Shown piece by piece: positions 1 through 63,945 of a DNA stretch of 64,000 nt. Position numbers and translations under genes: made by a program. Every line of letters starts with the position of its first letter. Position 1 is the stretch's first letter. This stretch comes from Cephalopachus bancanus (lineage: Eukaryota; Chordata; Mammalia; Primates; Tarsiidae), in assembly GCA_027257055.1 (NCBI GenBank), contig JAPVLO010000056.1, forward strand, positions 8,048,501 through 8,112,500, written 5' to 3'. The notes under the pieces are model-generated. The model had not been told where the DNA came from and did no database searches. It was given only the letters and a program-made list of their open reading frames with translations.

Positions 1-2587
1 TGCGATACTTTAAAAGAGGTTTGCAATAAAAATTGTCGCATCTAGTTGTTGCATTTATTGTCCTCTAAAGTAGACACACAGTTTAATGGAATCCAAAACT
101 GGAAAACTCAAGATGCTTTGGGCACACGTAAAAACTTGGTTAAAGTCTCATTTTAAATATAGTATACTAAGTTGGTAAATGACCACTTTTCTCACAACTT
201 GTTAAAGGACATTCTCGGTACTAAGTATTTCTCAGAAATGATTCTAAATATGTAAGTGCTATTGAGATTAACACTGTTACGCACTATTTCAGCAAATAAG
301 AGTACCTTGTTAACTCATAAATTAGTTACATAATACCTTATGCTCTTCCATAGGATAATGCGATGATAACAGAGTTATGGCTCTCCCTCATTTCAGAATC
401 ATTCCTGAAGTTTTAAAAAGAAACATCCCTGAGCACTATCCATAAGCTTCTGATGGAGCAGGGCTAGGATCGACAACAGGCCTCTCGTACTCAAAAGGCA
501 GCCAGTGTTAAGAACCAGCACAGATTCCTGACGTGGGGAAATGGAGTTGTAAGAAAAAATAAGTTTGTAAGAAGTTGGGAGGTGTTCAGTATCATACTAG
601 TGTTTTTAAGAGGACACAGGTCAGAAAATAATTAAGTCATTATCATACAAACCCTAAAGTCCTTGATAACATTTGTGTGAAGCTGTTCAAACTTACATAA
701 ATGTAACAATGAGAAGGTTACTTAGTAGTATACTCAGTCTACCTTCCTTCCTGCCACCTGCCCCCTAAAGAAGAGGGGAGAGCATGCCACTTGTTTTTAA
801 GTTGCCATTTTTGACTCCTTGCCTTTCCTTACATTCATTTGGCTTCTTTCCCTAAATAAATGTCTGAGGTTATGCTCTTCTGACTCCTTAGATTTGATTC
901 AACCGTGCAGATTCAGTCTTGGAATTGATTTAGATAAGAGGAATCTGAGATAATGCTGCCCACTAAGGTACGCTGGAAAGAAAGATCAACTGTCACCAAG
1001 GCTCTCAGAAGTAGATATTTTTGAACTCTTGTTTTCTACATCATCTATAGGATGAAGGCACTATATTAAATCCGGTCAATTTTTTTTTTTCAGTTGGGTT
1101 CTCACTGTTGCCCAGGCTAGGGTGCAATGGCACAATCATGGCTCACAATAGCCTCAACCTCCTTGGCTCAGGGGATTCTCTGAGTGGCTGGGACTACAGA
1201 CATACACCACGATATGCAGCTAATTTTTTGACTTGTGGAGATGAGATCTTGCTGTGTTGCCCAGGCTGGTCTCGAACTCTCACGCTCAAGTGATCCTCCT
1301 GCCTTGGCTTCTTCCTAAAGTGTTGGGATTAAAGGTATGAGCCACCATGCCCAGTCTCAGTCTGATTAAGTCTTAGGTGATTCATGTAACTGGCCAGTAA
1401 GCGAAAGGCCTTATAAACGATGCCATTCTAGAAGATACAATACTACACAAAAAAAACCACTTGATTAAATACTTCCAGAAATCCTATATATGCACTGTTT
1501 GGGGAAAAACTTGCCAACTAATTAAAATGTTATTTCTCAAAGGTTTCTTCTGCTTTAGTTTTTCACATCACACTTTCAGATGAATTAATTTCAGTTAAAA
1601 ATTTTTACTTTTTACATGTGTTTTCTGAATGCCATACAAGTGTCAGAAAATATGTGACTTCTTAAACTCCAGTTGTGTTACCTTCATGGCGATGTAAAAT
1701 AGCTTGAAAGCAGATTCTAATTTACTGGTTTAGATCACCAAAACACTGAGGGTAGCTGGCTTGTTTAACGTGAAACACAAGAATTTTTATCTTAGTGCTG
1801 AGTCATGACGTTCATACTACTATCACTGGCATAAGGAGATGCACTCAAGATCAAGCTCTTATTACTGATATTAGCTAGCCCAGTGTATAAATCATCATTT
1901 ACAGACAAAAGCTTTATCAGGTGAAATTATTTCTACAGTTCTAAATTTATTTTTTGGGTCTCTCAATAGAAAACTTGAAAACCAGTTTTAAGACTTTACA
2001 AACCAGTTACCAGTATTCATCTTCATTAATGCATTTATTTAATTTGGGGTTCTTTTTTGGACCTATAAACTATGTTTTCATTTTCATTTTGCTAGGCTTG
2101 GAATGAATCCTTGAATCAACCGTTAACTATCTGTCTCTGTCAATAAACATTTTAGAAGTCCCACTCAGTAAAATTAGTGTAAACATTCACATATTTTAAT
2201 AGTACCTTTAAAATAAGTAATACTACATTTAAAATGGTTCCAAAATGAATCTATAAATGGTAATATAAATTAAAAAATATGAACTTAAAGTAAATAAATT
2301 TAGCTATGGTATAAATAACAGTAAATGTATAGTGTACCTTTGAGTCATTAAAATGTCTTAAAAAAGAACAGCATGTTACCAGAACACTGGAAACCATAGC
2401 CACGATTCTCAAACTTTAACAATCTGCATTTGATATTGTCTTGGCCACTGCATTCTTCAATGAGTAAAGTAATGCTGCAATTTTCAGAATTCCATCCCAT
2501 CTTATTTTTCAATATATCTTCGCTTCTTTTCATACTCAATGGTGAGTACACGGCTCTTTTCTAATGACTAAAACAAGTACATTTATT
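1..2587 (-). other. DOCK7: DOCK7 3' UTR and downstream flank
   Basis: This is non-coding sequence beyond the stop codon. Minus-strand AATAAA candidates lie at 2582-2587, 2034-2039, 1946-1951 and 54-59. Which one is used cannot be decided here. An old Alu at 1081-1356 points the same way as the gene. In human, USP1 converges on DOCK7 from this side, but no USP1 coding sequence is visible, so its end must lie outside the window. The rest is AT-rich unique sequence with no recognised element. Confidence 0.55.
1081..1356 (-). mobile_element. Alu (old) in the DOCK7 3' flank
   Basis: An inverted dimeric Alu with a leading T-run, the CCCAGGCT and GGGATTA landmarks and the GCCACCATGCCCAG end. It is diverged and runs in the same orientation as DOCK7, so it could be part of its 3' UTR. 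Confidence 0.88.
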
Positions 2588-53989
<51,402 letters not shown>

Positions 53990-54534
53990 TCAATTCTTTT
54001 CTTCTAAAAATAATAAAACAAAAGTTGCTTCAAGGCAACATGTTTAAAAAGAACTATTTGATTTAGACAACACATGTATAAAACAATCATAGACAACCTT
54101 AAAGTTAAGGGCCTGAAATGTATCGAGCCTTTCCTGGAAATAAAGTTTGTTTTAATATATGACAGGGTTGCCAGCAGAAAATAAATAAATGCTAATAGAA
54201 AACATAAAGGAAAACTTAAATGTTTTATCACTAAAAAACAAAAGATCTGTCACAGAATATCAGACATGATGAAAATTTAAAAAAAAGCAACGGACTCTCA
54301 GTTAAACAAGAGTAAGGGACAAATAGGAAGTAATAACAATAGGCTTAGGGGCCTATTGCTTCCTATCAAGGACCCCTAACATAAAAGTCTTACACCATGC
54401 AGAAGCAAAAAGCTATCTTTACTTATAGCATATTCAGGTTGAAATGCTATTCTCAAACTCCAATCTATATTAGTATATAGTATGTTAAATATAAGTGGAA
54501 AACTAAAAAAAAGAACTTGCTTGCATTACCATTT

Positions 54535-54660
54535 GTTGGACATTTACTCTGTTCAAGTCACCACACTAAGCACTTCACACACCTGATTTGATGTACTTCT
54601 CCAATGATATTACCAAGAAGACTATTTCATCTCAATTTCATAGAGAATAATACAAGATGA
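54535..54660 (-). mobile_element. MIR, first of three in a row
   Basis: TCACCACACTAAGCACTTCA and CAATTTCATAGAGAATAATA, reverse. Confidence 0.6.
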
Positions 54661-54689
54661 CAATAATAATGATAATAAAAAGTAAAATT

Positions 54690-54905
54690 TGAAATGTGCT
54701 AGATACTATACTAATCACTTTTTATTTAATACTCAATAATTATATGAGATGATATTAAATAGTATTATTATTTCTAATTTTCAGGTAGGGAAAGTGAAGG
54801 CTAAAGACTAAGTAACTTTCCCTAAATCACACGTGGTACTAGGAAGAGATAAAACCAGGATCTTAGTACAAGTTATCCAGGTTCCAAAGCCTGTAGTCTG
54901 TATCA
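54690..54905 (-). mobile_element. MIR, second of three in a row
   Basis: GTGCTAGATACTATACTAAT, AAGTAACTTTCCCTAAATCA and AACCAGGATCTTAGTACAAG, reverse. Confidence 0.7.
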
Positions 54906-55079
54906 TCATATGACATTCTAATATTTGGTTGATAAATATACTAAATAACAATGAGAAAGCAGTGGAAGGGATATTGGGAGGACAGACATAGGAAAGCCGA
55001 ACATCCATACTTAACTGCTAAAGTCATGATCTCAACGACCTCACCAATCTTCCCCTGCTCCTGTATGATGATAATGATA

Positions 55080-55250
55080 GCAGCCAACACTTTTACTCTG
55101 TGCTAGGCACTGCATTAAATATTTTATGCATGTTAACTTATTTATCCCTTGCAACTTCTCAAAGAGATAAATATTACTCATCCCATCTTACAAAAAACCA
55201 AAACTCAGCCACCAGAGTATTTTGTAGTAAACGATGGGACAGGAGTTTAA
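55080..55250 (-). mobile_element. MIR, third of three in a row
   Basis: CTGTGCTAGGCACTGCATTA and TTATCCCTTGCAACTTCTCA, reverse. Confidence 0.7.
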
Positions 55251-55609
55251 ACACACAGTGTGTGGCTCCAGAGACTAAGATCTTACCCATTGTGTCTCCT
55301 GCCTCTCACACACATAGAAGTGAATTCAATCACATAAACTTTCTTAACCATTAGGTTATACTTCCTCTGACCTGGGCACAAAAAACTTGGACACTCATCT
55401 TCAAATTCACAATCTTTTTCATAGGGAAAATGCTCCTTTACTTCAGAAACAGGCATTTTTTATAGCTGAACTTTCAGGTATAAATATACAGCACTGACTG
55501 AGTTCTCAAGTACCAATTTTTTAGAAATAAAATTGAAAAAAAATTCTCAACTTGGCAAACAGGCATACACTGACATCTCTTATAGCCCTAGATAAATTGC
55601 AAGAAACAC

Positions 55610-56330
55610 AGTGATACATTCCGAAGAAAGTCAGACAAACATGAAAAAGACTCAATAAAGTAAAGATGACCATTTTCCTCCAAATTTTTCTATAGGATCA
55701 ATGCACATGTAACAAAAATCCCAGTCAGATTTTCCCAGAAGTTTGACAAACCGATTTTTAAAATGTAATGATGAAAAAGCAAAGAGCCAAACACAGCCAA
55801 GATATTCCTGAAGAGAGACTAGATGAGATGGTAGGGGGTAGGGAGACAAATCTGTTCCATCAGATGTCAACAATTAACAAAAATTCAGAATAATTAAGTC
55901 AGCTTGATTTTGGCATGTGGATAGACAAACAGTCTAATGGAATTAGAATAGAGGGCACAAAAATACCCTATGCATATCTAAAATCTGGTCTGTGACAGAG
56001 TTGGCACTGCCAATCAGTGGCAAAAGAACGGACTGTTTAATAAATAACACTGAGACAACTGACTTCCCTGGGGGGCAAAAAGTAGACTCCCATCTAGACC
56101 ATGATACAAAAAATAAATTCTAGACAAAGAAAGAGCTTAAATACTAAAGGAAAAAGTTTAAAACTTTTAGAACAAAATATGAGAAAGTATCTTTATAATC
56201 TTGTAGGTAGGATAGGATATCTCAAATAAGACATAAAAAGCATAAAACACAATCACAAAAAGATGGTCACGTTTGTCTAAAGTAAAATTGAGAGTGTATG
56301 TTCGTTCAAATAAATAAATTGAATAACCAG
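55610..56330 (+). mobile_element. L1 fragment
   Basis: ORF2-like end with CAAAAATCCCAGTCAGATTT and related degenerate sequence. Limits approximate. Confidence 0.6.
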
Positions 56331-57339
56331 GGTTCATTCCATGCCATAATTAGGCCCTATAAAACTGTCTTCTCCGTTCTCCCAAGGATGGTACACACAT
56401 AGCAAGGACCATCTGGAGGTACAGAAGTTAATTCATCACCTATAGTAAATGTCTTAGGTCATTAGTTCTTAATTTTCCGGTGAGACAAGGGATGACCCCT
56501 AGAAAACAGAATTATTCCATAACATCAGGAGTGAGGAAGAAGTCCAGAGTTCTACATTTTCCAGGTAAGAGTCATACCTCTCCCTCCACATTACGATAGC
56601 CACAGCTTCCCTGTTATTCTCTGTCTTCGGACCATCATAATTAATCTCATTAAGTTCTTGATATCACTTTGTGTCTATCACCTCAAAAAGCCAGCCTTCA
56701 GAAGCCTTCACTGATGCCTTCAACTCAGACCACCAAGCAAACTGCTCTCTGCACTCTCTTTTCCGACCTCACTTGCCATCTCTGCTCCACATCCTGAAAT
56801 TCTTCCACTGTGATCTCTGGAACACTCAGTCGGCCATCAACAAAACTGCCTTATCCATATGCTCACCAACTTCTCTGAACACTCATCTTGCTCTAGCTAA
56901 AAATCATGCCCTAATGGCCTGGAGGTGGAATAGAAGAAACATCCTTACACCTCACTGCTGCCTCCAGAACATACAGCTTTAATCTCATTTATGAGACTAT
57001 GCCACCTGCTTACCTTCAGTACTGCAGGCACATACATATCCCCAGAGGACCAGTCCTTCTATCTTGATGCTTTTAGCTTCTGACTCACTCTCAATGTTTC
57101 CAACACCCCTTTTTATCATAGGCCTTAGTGGTTTCAATGCCCATGTATTTGATTCTCTAAACATCCTGTGTTCTCCCTCACCAAGACTCCCAATGATCAA
57201 GAAAACCACTGATTTCACACACTCACCCTTGCTGTCAAACCCTAGGCCTTTAGTAATGTTACCATTAAAGTATGCTTTCCTAAATTTCCATTTTAATGAT
57301 CCCTCTACAACTACCACTTCAATTTCCCATCACACCACT

Positions 57340-57960
57340 TCAACAAGACACACAACACCTAGTGTTGGCAAGAACACGGAACAACAAACATTTATTCATT
57401 GCTTGTGGGAGTTAGTTGGCACAACCACCTTGGAAAACACTTTAACCACGCAAACCCAAACATGTATATATCCTCTGACCCAGCATAAAGCCTAGTGAAA
57501 CTCTTCTACAAGAACATTCATGACACCTTCATTTGTAATAGCCAAAAACTGCAAACAATGCAAACTTCCTTTGAGAAGAGGAATAATAATGTATAATATT
57601 TTCATATAATGGATTGCTATGGCATTACAGACTACAGAAATATATCATCATAAATGATTCTTACAAACATTCACATAAAAAAATCAAGTCACTTAAGCAT
57701 GCATAGTATATAGTCATAAACCAGTCAAAATATGTAAAGATAAAATATTGGTTAGAAATATATACACAGATGGCAAAACTATAAAGAAAAGCAAGGAGGG
57801 ACTTTTGCTTTGGGTAATGTTGAACTGGATTATTCAAACCAACACTCTCACTAAACACAAGTAAACTTGAAAGTATAAAAAGAAAGGTTTTTGAAAAAAA
57901 TGGAAGAAACAAAAATAACTTAGAAAACCTGGAAATTTACATAATAACAAAAAAACTCAA
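57340..57960 (+). mobile_element. Old L1 3' region
   Basis: AAACATTTATTCATTGCTTG and ATAGCCAAAAACTGCAAACA match the L1 block with the CCAGCAATTCC-type motifs. Strongly diverged. Confidence 0.6.
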
Positions 57961-58114
57961 TGTTTTGGGTTAATATGATATCTGGTACAATTAAGGAAAT
58001 AATTCCTAAATTAGTAGATCAAAAGAAACAATCCCGCGTGAAGCATAGGTAAACAAAAAGAGGGGCTATACAGAAGGATGGAGACGTAGAAGCACAGGTT
58101 AAAAAAAGGAGGGG

Positions 58115-58399
58115 CTAGGTTGCGTGCAGTGGCTCACGCCTATAATCCTAGAACTTTGGGAGGCTGAGGTGAGAGGATTGCCTGAGCCTGCGGGTTCAAG
58201 ACCAGCCTGGGCAACTTGGTAAGAGCTCATCTTTAAATAAATCAAAAAAATAGCTGGGTTTGGTGACGCGCGTCTGTAGTTCCAGCTACCTGGAAGGCTA
58301 AGGCGGAAGGATCGCCTGCAACCAGCAGGTCGGGGCTGCGGTGGCTATGAGCGTGCCACTGTACTCCAACCTGTGTAACAGAGTGGGACTTCAACTCAA
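58115..58399 (+). mobile_element. Alu
   Basis: Full dimer ending GACTTCAACTC. Perfect 14-bp target duplication AAAAAAAGGAGGGG (58101-58114 and 58400-58413). Confidence 0.93.
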
Positions 58400-59558
58400 A
58401 AAAAAAGGAGGGGACACACAGAAGAAGGACAGAGACATAGAAGATGAAGTATCAAGGACTAACATGTTTAACTGGAAAACAAAAAGGGGAGAGACGGATT
58501 GGAAAAGAGAACATACCTGGGCAGATAAAAGCTAAAAATTTTCCAGAACTGAAGATGCTGAATCATAGATTTAAGGAGTCCAAAAATACAAAACAGATCG
58601 AATGAAATCAAGATTAGATTCAAAAGAATGAAACCACAGAAAACCAATCTTAAGGACAATATCATAAACAAGCAAGAGAAAGGAAAAGATAGATTATCTT
58701 CAAAGAAGTAATTGTGAAATCATAGTTGACTTATAAAAAGCCACAACGAAAATGAGAAGACAGTGAGAACAATGTCTTCAGTGTGTTGAAAGATAATTTT
58801 TAAAAAACAACCAAAGAACGAAAGTCAAATAAAAAATTTTTCCAGCAAACAATAAGAGATTTCACCATAGGCAAACTCCTCTATAAAAAATTCTAAAGGA
58901 TATATTTTACAAAGAAGAAAAATGATCTCATATAGAAGGTTAGAAATTCAGGAAAGAATAAAAAGCAAAAAATGTAATGAACAGGTGGGCAAAACTAAAT
59001 GAGAAATGATTCTGTATAGCTATAATAATACTATTATTACCATGAAAATAATAATACCTTCTGAAGTTTAATGATATATACAATTTAAAATGCATGAAAA
59101 TAACATTAGAGTTGGGAGAGATGTAAGCTTAAATCTTTTCCTGGTATACATATGGCATGATTTTTTTGTCTTTTACTTTCAACTCTCTTATGTTTTAGAT
59201 ATGTCTTTCCAAGATCTTCTAAGATCCTTCTATTAACCAAGTGAAAGTGAAGACACTGATTAGCAGTAGACTGGATAATTTAAGGAAGCACACCAACGTA
59301 ATCACAAGAAGAACAGAAATACAATGTATAGTTTTCAAACTAATAGAGAGGAAAAAGTATAATGGGAAAAAAAAAGAATTGAGAAGAAGATAATCCAAAA
59401 CAAGTCATTAAATGAGAGGGAGAAAAAACATGCATAAGACAATGTGAAGTAAAAATTAAATGTTAAATAAGCTAAATTTAATTATACTAAATGTAAATGA
59501 ATTAAAAACTCTAGTGAAAGGGAAGGACTAACAGACTAGATTTTAAAGCTACAAGCAA

Positions 59559-59856
59559 GGCTGGGCACAGTGGCTCAAGCCTGTAATCTCAGCAATTTGG
59601 GAGGCTGAGGCGAGAGGACTGCCTGAGTACACAGGTTAGAGAACAGCCTAGACAACTTGGCAAGACCTCTTCTCTACAATAAAATTTAAAAATCAGCCAG
59701 GTGTGGTAGAGTGTGCCTGTATTTCTGGCTACTTGGAAGGCTGAGGCAGAAGGATCGGCTGAGCCCAGCGGGTCAACGTCGGGATGACTGTGAGTGTGCC
59801 ACTGCACTCCAGCCTGGGCAACAGAGTGAGACTCTGACTTAAAAAAAAAAAAAAAA
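59559..59856 (+). mobile_element. Alu inside an L1
   Basis: Full dimer (GGCTGGGCACAGTGGCTC… GACTCTGACTT) with poly(A) tail. Target repeats not evident. Confidence 0.92.
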
Positions 59857-60234
59857 GATTCAGGCAAAATTTAACTACATGCTGTTTACAAAGACACATC
59901 TAAAACATAAGAACACAAAAATGTTGAAAGACTGAAAAAAGTCATACCATATGTATATACTAGGAAATGAAAATCTAGAGTAGCTATGTTGATTTTAAAA
60001 AAGCATTATGGTTCATGTGGATATAAGATGGAATCCACCCAAAATTACCTAACAGTTCTAAAGTATTAAATAATAATTAGGTCTCCAAAGAAACAAAAAC
60101 TGACAGAATGACAAGGAAAAATTACAAATCCACATTTGTAGTCTGATGTTAGATTAAGGAGACAGAATTCAGTAAAGACCAAAAAATTCAAACAACAGTA
60201 ATGAAACATTATAACTAACAAAGAACTCTTTTTG

Positions 60235-60543
60235 GGCTGGGCTCGGTGGCTCAGCCTGTAATCCCGTGCTTTGGGAGGCCGAGGTGAGTAAATTGCCTGA
60301 GCCTGAGGGCTCAAGACCTGCCTGGGCAACTTGGCGAGACCTCATCTCTATAATAAATCAAAAAAAATAGTCAGGCGTGGTAGCACGCGCCTGTAGTTCC
60401 AGCTCCTTGGAAGGTTGAGGCAGAAGGATCGCCGGAGTCCAGCAGGTCGAGGCTGCGGTGGCCGGGAGTGGCCACTGCACTCCAGTCTGGGCGACAGAGT
60501 GAGACTCCAACTCAAGAATAAAAATAAAAATAAATAAAAAAAA
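60235..60543 (+). mobile_element. Alu, tarsier type, inside an L1
   Basis: Diagnostic head, ATAATAAATCAAAAAAA linker and CAACTC end. Target duplication AAAGAACTCT(T/C)TTTG. Confidence 0.94.
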
Positions 60544-61024
60544 AAAGAACTCTCTTTGAATACATGAAGTATTTACAAAAACCAGACCATAAACCCGGTT
60601 GCCACAAGTACAACAAACTGAAATTATACAGTTATGTTCTCTGATCACATGATTAGGTCAAAATCAGAAACAAAAGAATAACTAGAAATTTCCTTACCGG
60701 AAATTTGAAACAAAAACAACTTCTTAAATAGCCCCAAGTTCTAAGAAGAAATCACAATAAGCAGTAGAGACATTTTCAATTGAATACTGAAAATGCTACG
60801 TATAAATTGAGCATTTAATTAAAACAATAATTAAAGGAAAATGTATAGGCTTAAAATACATACTAAAAAAGGATAAAAATTAGTGAGTTAAACATTCATC
60901 TCAAGAAGTTAGAAAAAAAAAAATCAGTGTAAACCCAAAGAAAGCAGAAGACAGTACATACATACAAGAGGAGGATGCAAACAAACAAAAAAACCCAGAA
61001 TTTATTTTTTAAAAATTGTATATT

Positions 61025-61530
61025 GATTCTTACATGTTTAAAGCTCAGTCACCTTCAAAAGACTCCGTTTGATGCAATACACCTATTGAGATGCTTTTTC
61101 CACTGCTCAAAACAGTTTTTTAACTCATCCATTTTGATACGCTTTAGTGCTTCTGCTGTTTTGTTTCACCTCTTCCACACTGGAAAAACATTTCCCTTTC
61201 AGAACTTTTTTCATCAGGGGAAACAAAAAAAAAGTTGCTCAGGACAAGATTGGGTGAATAGACAGAGTGGGGCACAGGGGTCATGCTGTTTTTGGCCAAA
61301 AACTACAGAACGCTAAGGGCAGTGTGGGCAGGTGTGCTCATAAATTGGCCATCATGAAATGGGCAAATGAGTTGAAAGAATCCCCCCAAAAGTTTACTGA
61401 AGCTGAATGCAGCCTCCCATAACACTAGCTGGTACACTGATGCCGACGGGTTACTAGAACACTTCTCTGGTGGCGGAAGCCTGTGCTACAAGGTGTCCAC
61501 CTTCCAAAAAGTTATTTTGGTTTTTTTGGG
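61025..61530 (-). mobile_element. mariner transposase C-terminal relic
   Basis: On the minus strand the degraded peptide contains a VPHSVYSPNLVLSNFF block corresponding to the HPPYSPDLAPSDF mariner motif, followed by the FEQWKK-like and CIA-like C-terminal end. In-frame stops are present. It sits inside the L1 at 58420. Confidence 0.8.
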
Positions 61531-61831
61531 TCCCCCTCCTCAAACATTCAAAAGTAGAGGATCAATGTGCCCCAAACTGGTTCTTTATAAAGATTAACAA
61601 AATATATCAAAGTTCTAATAAGACTGATTAAGACAAGAAAGGTACAAAAAGCCCATGGCAGAAACAAAAAAGTTTACATCTACTACAGATGATGTAGACA
61701 ATGAAAAGATTACATGGCCATTGAAGAAATTATATCAGTAATCTTACAACTTCTAAGAAAAAAAAAAAAACGTTGAGGCACAGATGGCTTCGCCCATAAG
61801 TTCTCCAAATATTGCAAAATAAATAATTCCA

Positions 61832-61841
61832 GTGTGTGTGT

Positions 61842-61908
<67 letters not shown>

Positions 61909-61909
61909 T

Positions 61910-61953
<44 letters not shown>
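61832..61953. repeat. Compound (GT)(GA)n(GT)n microsatellite
   Basis: A short GT run, about 57 bp of GA, then about 45 bp of GT. It replaces the tail of the adjacent inverted Alu and gives spurious Arg/Glu- and Cys/Val-repeat open frames. Confidence 0.97.
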
Positions 61954-61955
<2 letters not shown>

Positions 61956-62133
61956 GTAGTCTCACTCCGTCGTTCAGGCTGGAGTGCCGTGGCACGCTCC
62001 CGGCCACTGCAGCCTCGGCCTGCTGGGCTCCAGCGAACTTCCCGCCTCAGCCTTCCGAGTAACTAGAACTACAGGCGCAGCGGGATTGGCCTCCCAGAGC
62101 GCTGGGATTACAGGCTAAACGACCGAGCCCGGC
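61832..62133 (-). mobile_element. Alu with internal deletion and a microsatellite tail
   Basis: Inverted Alu body (about 61955-62133) missing roughly 120 bp of its middle. Target repeats AATAATTCCA (61822-61831 and 62134-62143) enclose the Alu together with the (GT)(GA)(GT) repeat, so the repeat occupies the place of the poly(A) tail. Confidence 0.85.
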
Positions 62134-62406
62134 AATAATTCCAATCTTAAACAAGTACTTGCAGAGGACAGACTGAAAAAGAAAACTCCCTATCTTTTTT
62201 AATAGGCTAGCCTAACCTTGACTCCAAAACCTAAAAAGAATATTATGAGAAACAAAAATTATAGGCAATCTTACTTACAAACATAAATACACAAATCCTA
62301 AACCAAATCCATCAATATCATTAAAAAGTTTAGTTTGATTCAGGACTTCAAGGTTGGCTTAACGTTAGAACATCAATTTAAACCAACAGCATGAAAAGAT
62401 TGAAAA

Positions 62407-63611
62407 GGAGCGGTTCGGCAGCCCAGCTTCGCGAAGGCGCTCCGTGCCGCTGCCTGCAGGCACCCGGTAGGCGTCCTACCCGCCGCCAAGATGCCCAGGA
62501 GGAAGGTCAGCTCCGCCGAGGGGGCGGCGAAGGAGGAGCCCTAGAGGAGATCGGCGCGGTTGTCAGCTAAACCTGCTCCTGCAAAAGTGGAAGCAAAGCC
62601 AAAAAAGGCGGCGGGAAAGGATAAATCTTCAGACAAAAAAGTGCAAGCAAAAGGGAAAAGGGGAGCGAAGGGAAAGCGGGCTGAAGTGGCTAACCAAGAA
62701 ACTAAAGAAGAGTTACCTGCAGAAAATGGAGAAACTAAAACCGAGGAGAATCCAGCCTCTGATGAAGCAGGAGAGAAAAAAGCCAAGCCTGAATAATGTC
62801 ATATCCCATGTCTTAGTGGTCCCTGTCTCCCTTCTTGTACAATCCAAAGGAATATTTTTAACAACTATTTTGTGAATGCGAGTTTTTTAGTAGTTCTAGA
62901 AACATTTTTAAGAAGGAGGGAATCCCACCTCACCTCATTTTTTAAGTGTAAATGCTTTTTTTAAAGAGGTGAAATCATTGCCGGTTGTTTATTTTTTGGT
63001 ACAACCAGAAAATAGTGTGGGATATTGAATTACAGGAGGCTTTGACTGTCTTGAGTATCAGCTTAACATTCCATAGATGGGGGGGTCAGTTTTTATATCC
63101 TATAATGCAAAGTATACTAAGTGGCAATATGGATCACAGTCCTGCATTTAATGTCTTGAACATTTAAAATTACTTCTATTCCCATGTTGTTTTTTAGTAG
63201 AATTGTTTCCTAAAGAAAATCACTCCTTGATCATGGCTCTCCCTGTCAGAATTGTGTGCATTCTGTAACATCTTTGGTCATGGTAGTCTTGCTTTCCTGA
63301 TAACTTTGTTAATGTGTTGTGAAAGATTGAAAAATTGAGTATGTTGTGTATATGATAAATTGTGAATTGGTGGGATGTATGTAACAACTTATCAACATTT
63401 GAAGATACTGGTATTTGATATCCTCTTAAGGAAAATTTGCCTCCAAATTTTAAGCTGGAAAGTCACTGGAATAGCTTTTTAAAAATAACAATACATAGCT
63501 TTTCGATTTTCAGTACGTATGATAAGAACTGTGTACAAATTGAAATGTCTGTGTACTGATCCTCAACACAACCAATAAACTCAATTATGAAAGACTTTCA
63601 GAAAAAAAAAA
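62407..63611 (+). pseudogene. HMGN1P: HMGN1 processed pseudogene
   Basis: This is a near full-length retrocopy of the nucleosome-binding protein HMGN1 mRNA. It has a GC-rich 5' UTR, an ATG at 62491 (MPRRKVSSAEGAAKEEP), a premature TAG at 62542-62544 where a Lys codon is expected, and then RRSARLSAKPAPAKVEAKPK… to …DEAGEKKAKPE and TAA at 62794-62796. The frame is otherwise unbroken. A long 3' UTR ends after AATAAACTC with a poly(A) run. There are no introns, and 14-bp target repeats AAAAGATT(G/A)AAAAG flank the copy, so it was made by L1 machinery. An internal ATG (62560) leaves 78 codons open. The insertion sits in an old L1, antisense to DOCK7. Confidence 0.93.
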
Positions 63612-63626
63612 GATTAAAAAGCAAAG

Positions 63627-63945
<319 letters not shown>

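Larger units (their letters stand above)
58420..62406 (+). mobile_element. Old L1, central part, with four nested insertions
   Basis: ORF1/ORF2-like degenerate sequence resumes after each interruption: Alus at 59559 and 60235, a mariner at 61025, an Alu at 61832 and finally the HMGN1 retrocopy at 62407. Examples are ACTACATGCTGTTTACAAAG (59875) and TGGTTCTTTATAAAGATTAA (61580). Confidence 0.7.

Noticed and set aside
56671..57495. Plus-strand open frames of 103 and 143 codons, with a LWN(T)QSA(I)NK stretch vaguely like non-LTR retrotransposon endonuclease proteins
   Set aside because: The similarity is too weak to name a family. The region may be an old LINE of CR1/L2 type, but I cannot support it.
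61832..62066. Open frames with long Arg-Glu and Cys-Val repeats
   Set aside because: They are translations of the GA and GT microsatellite.
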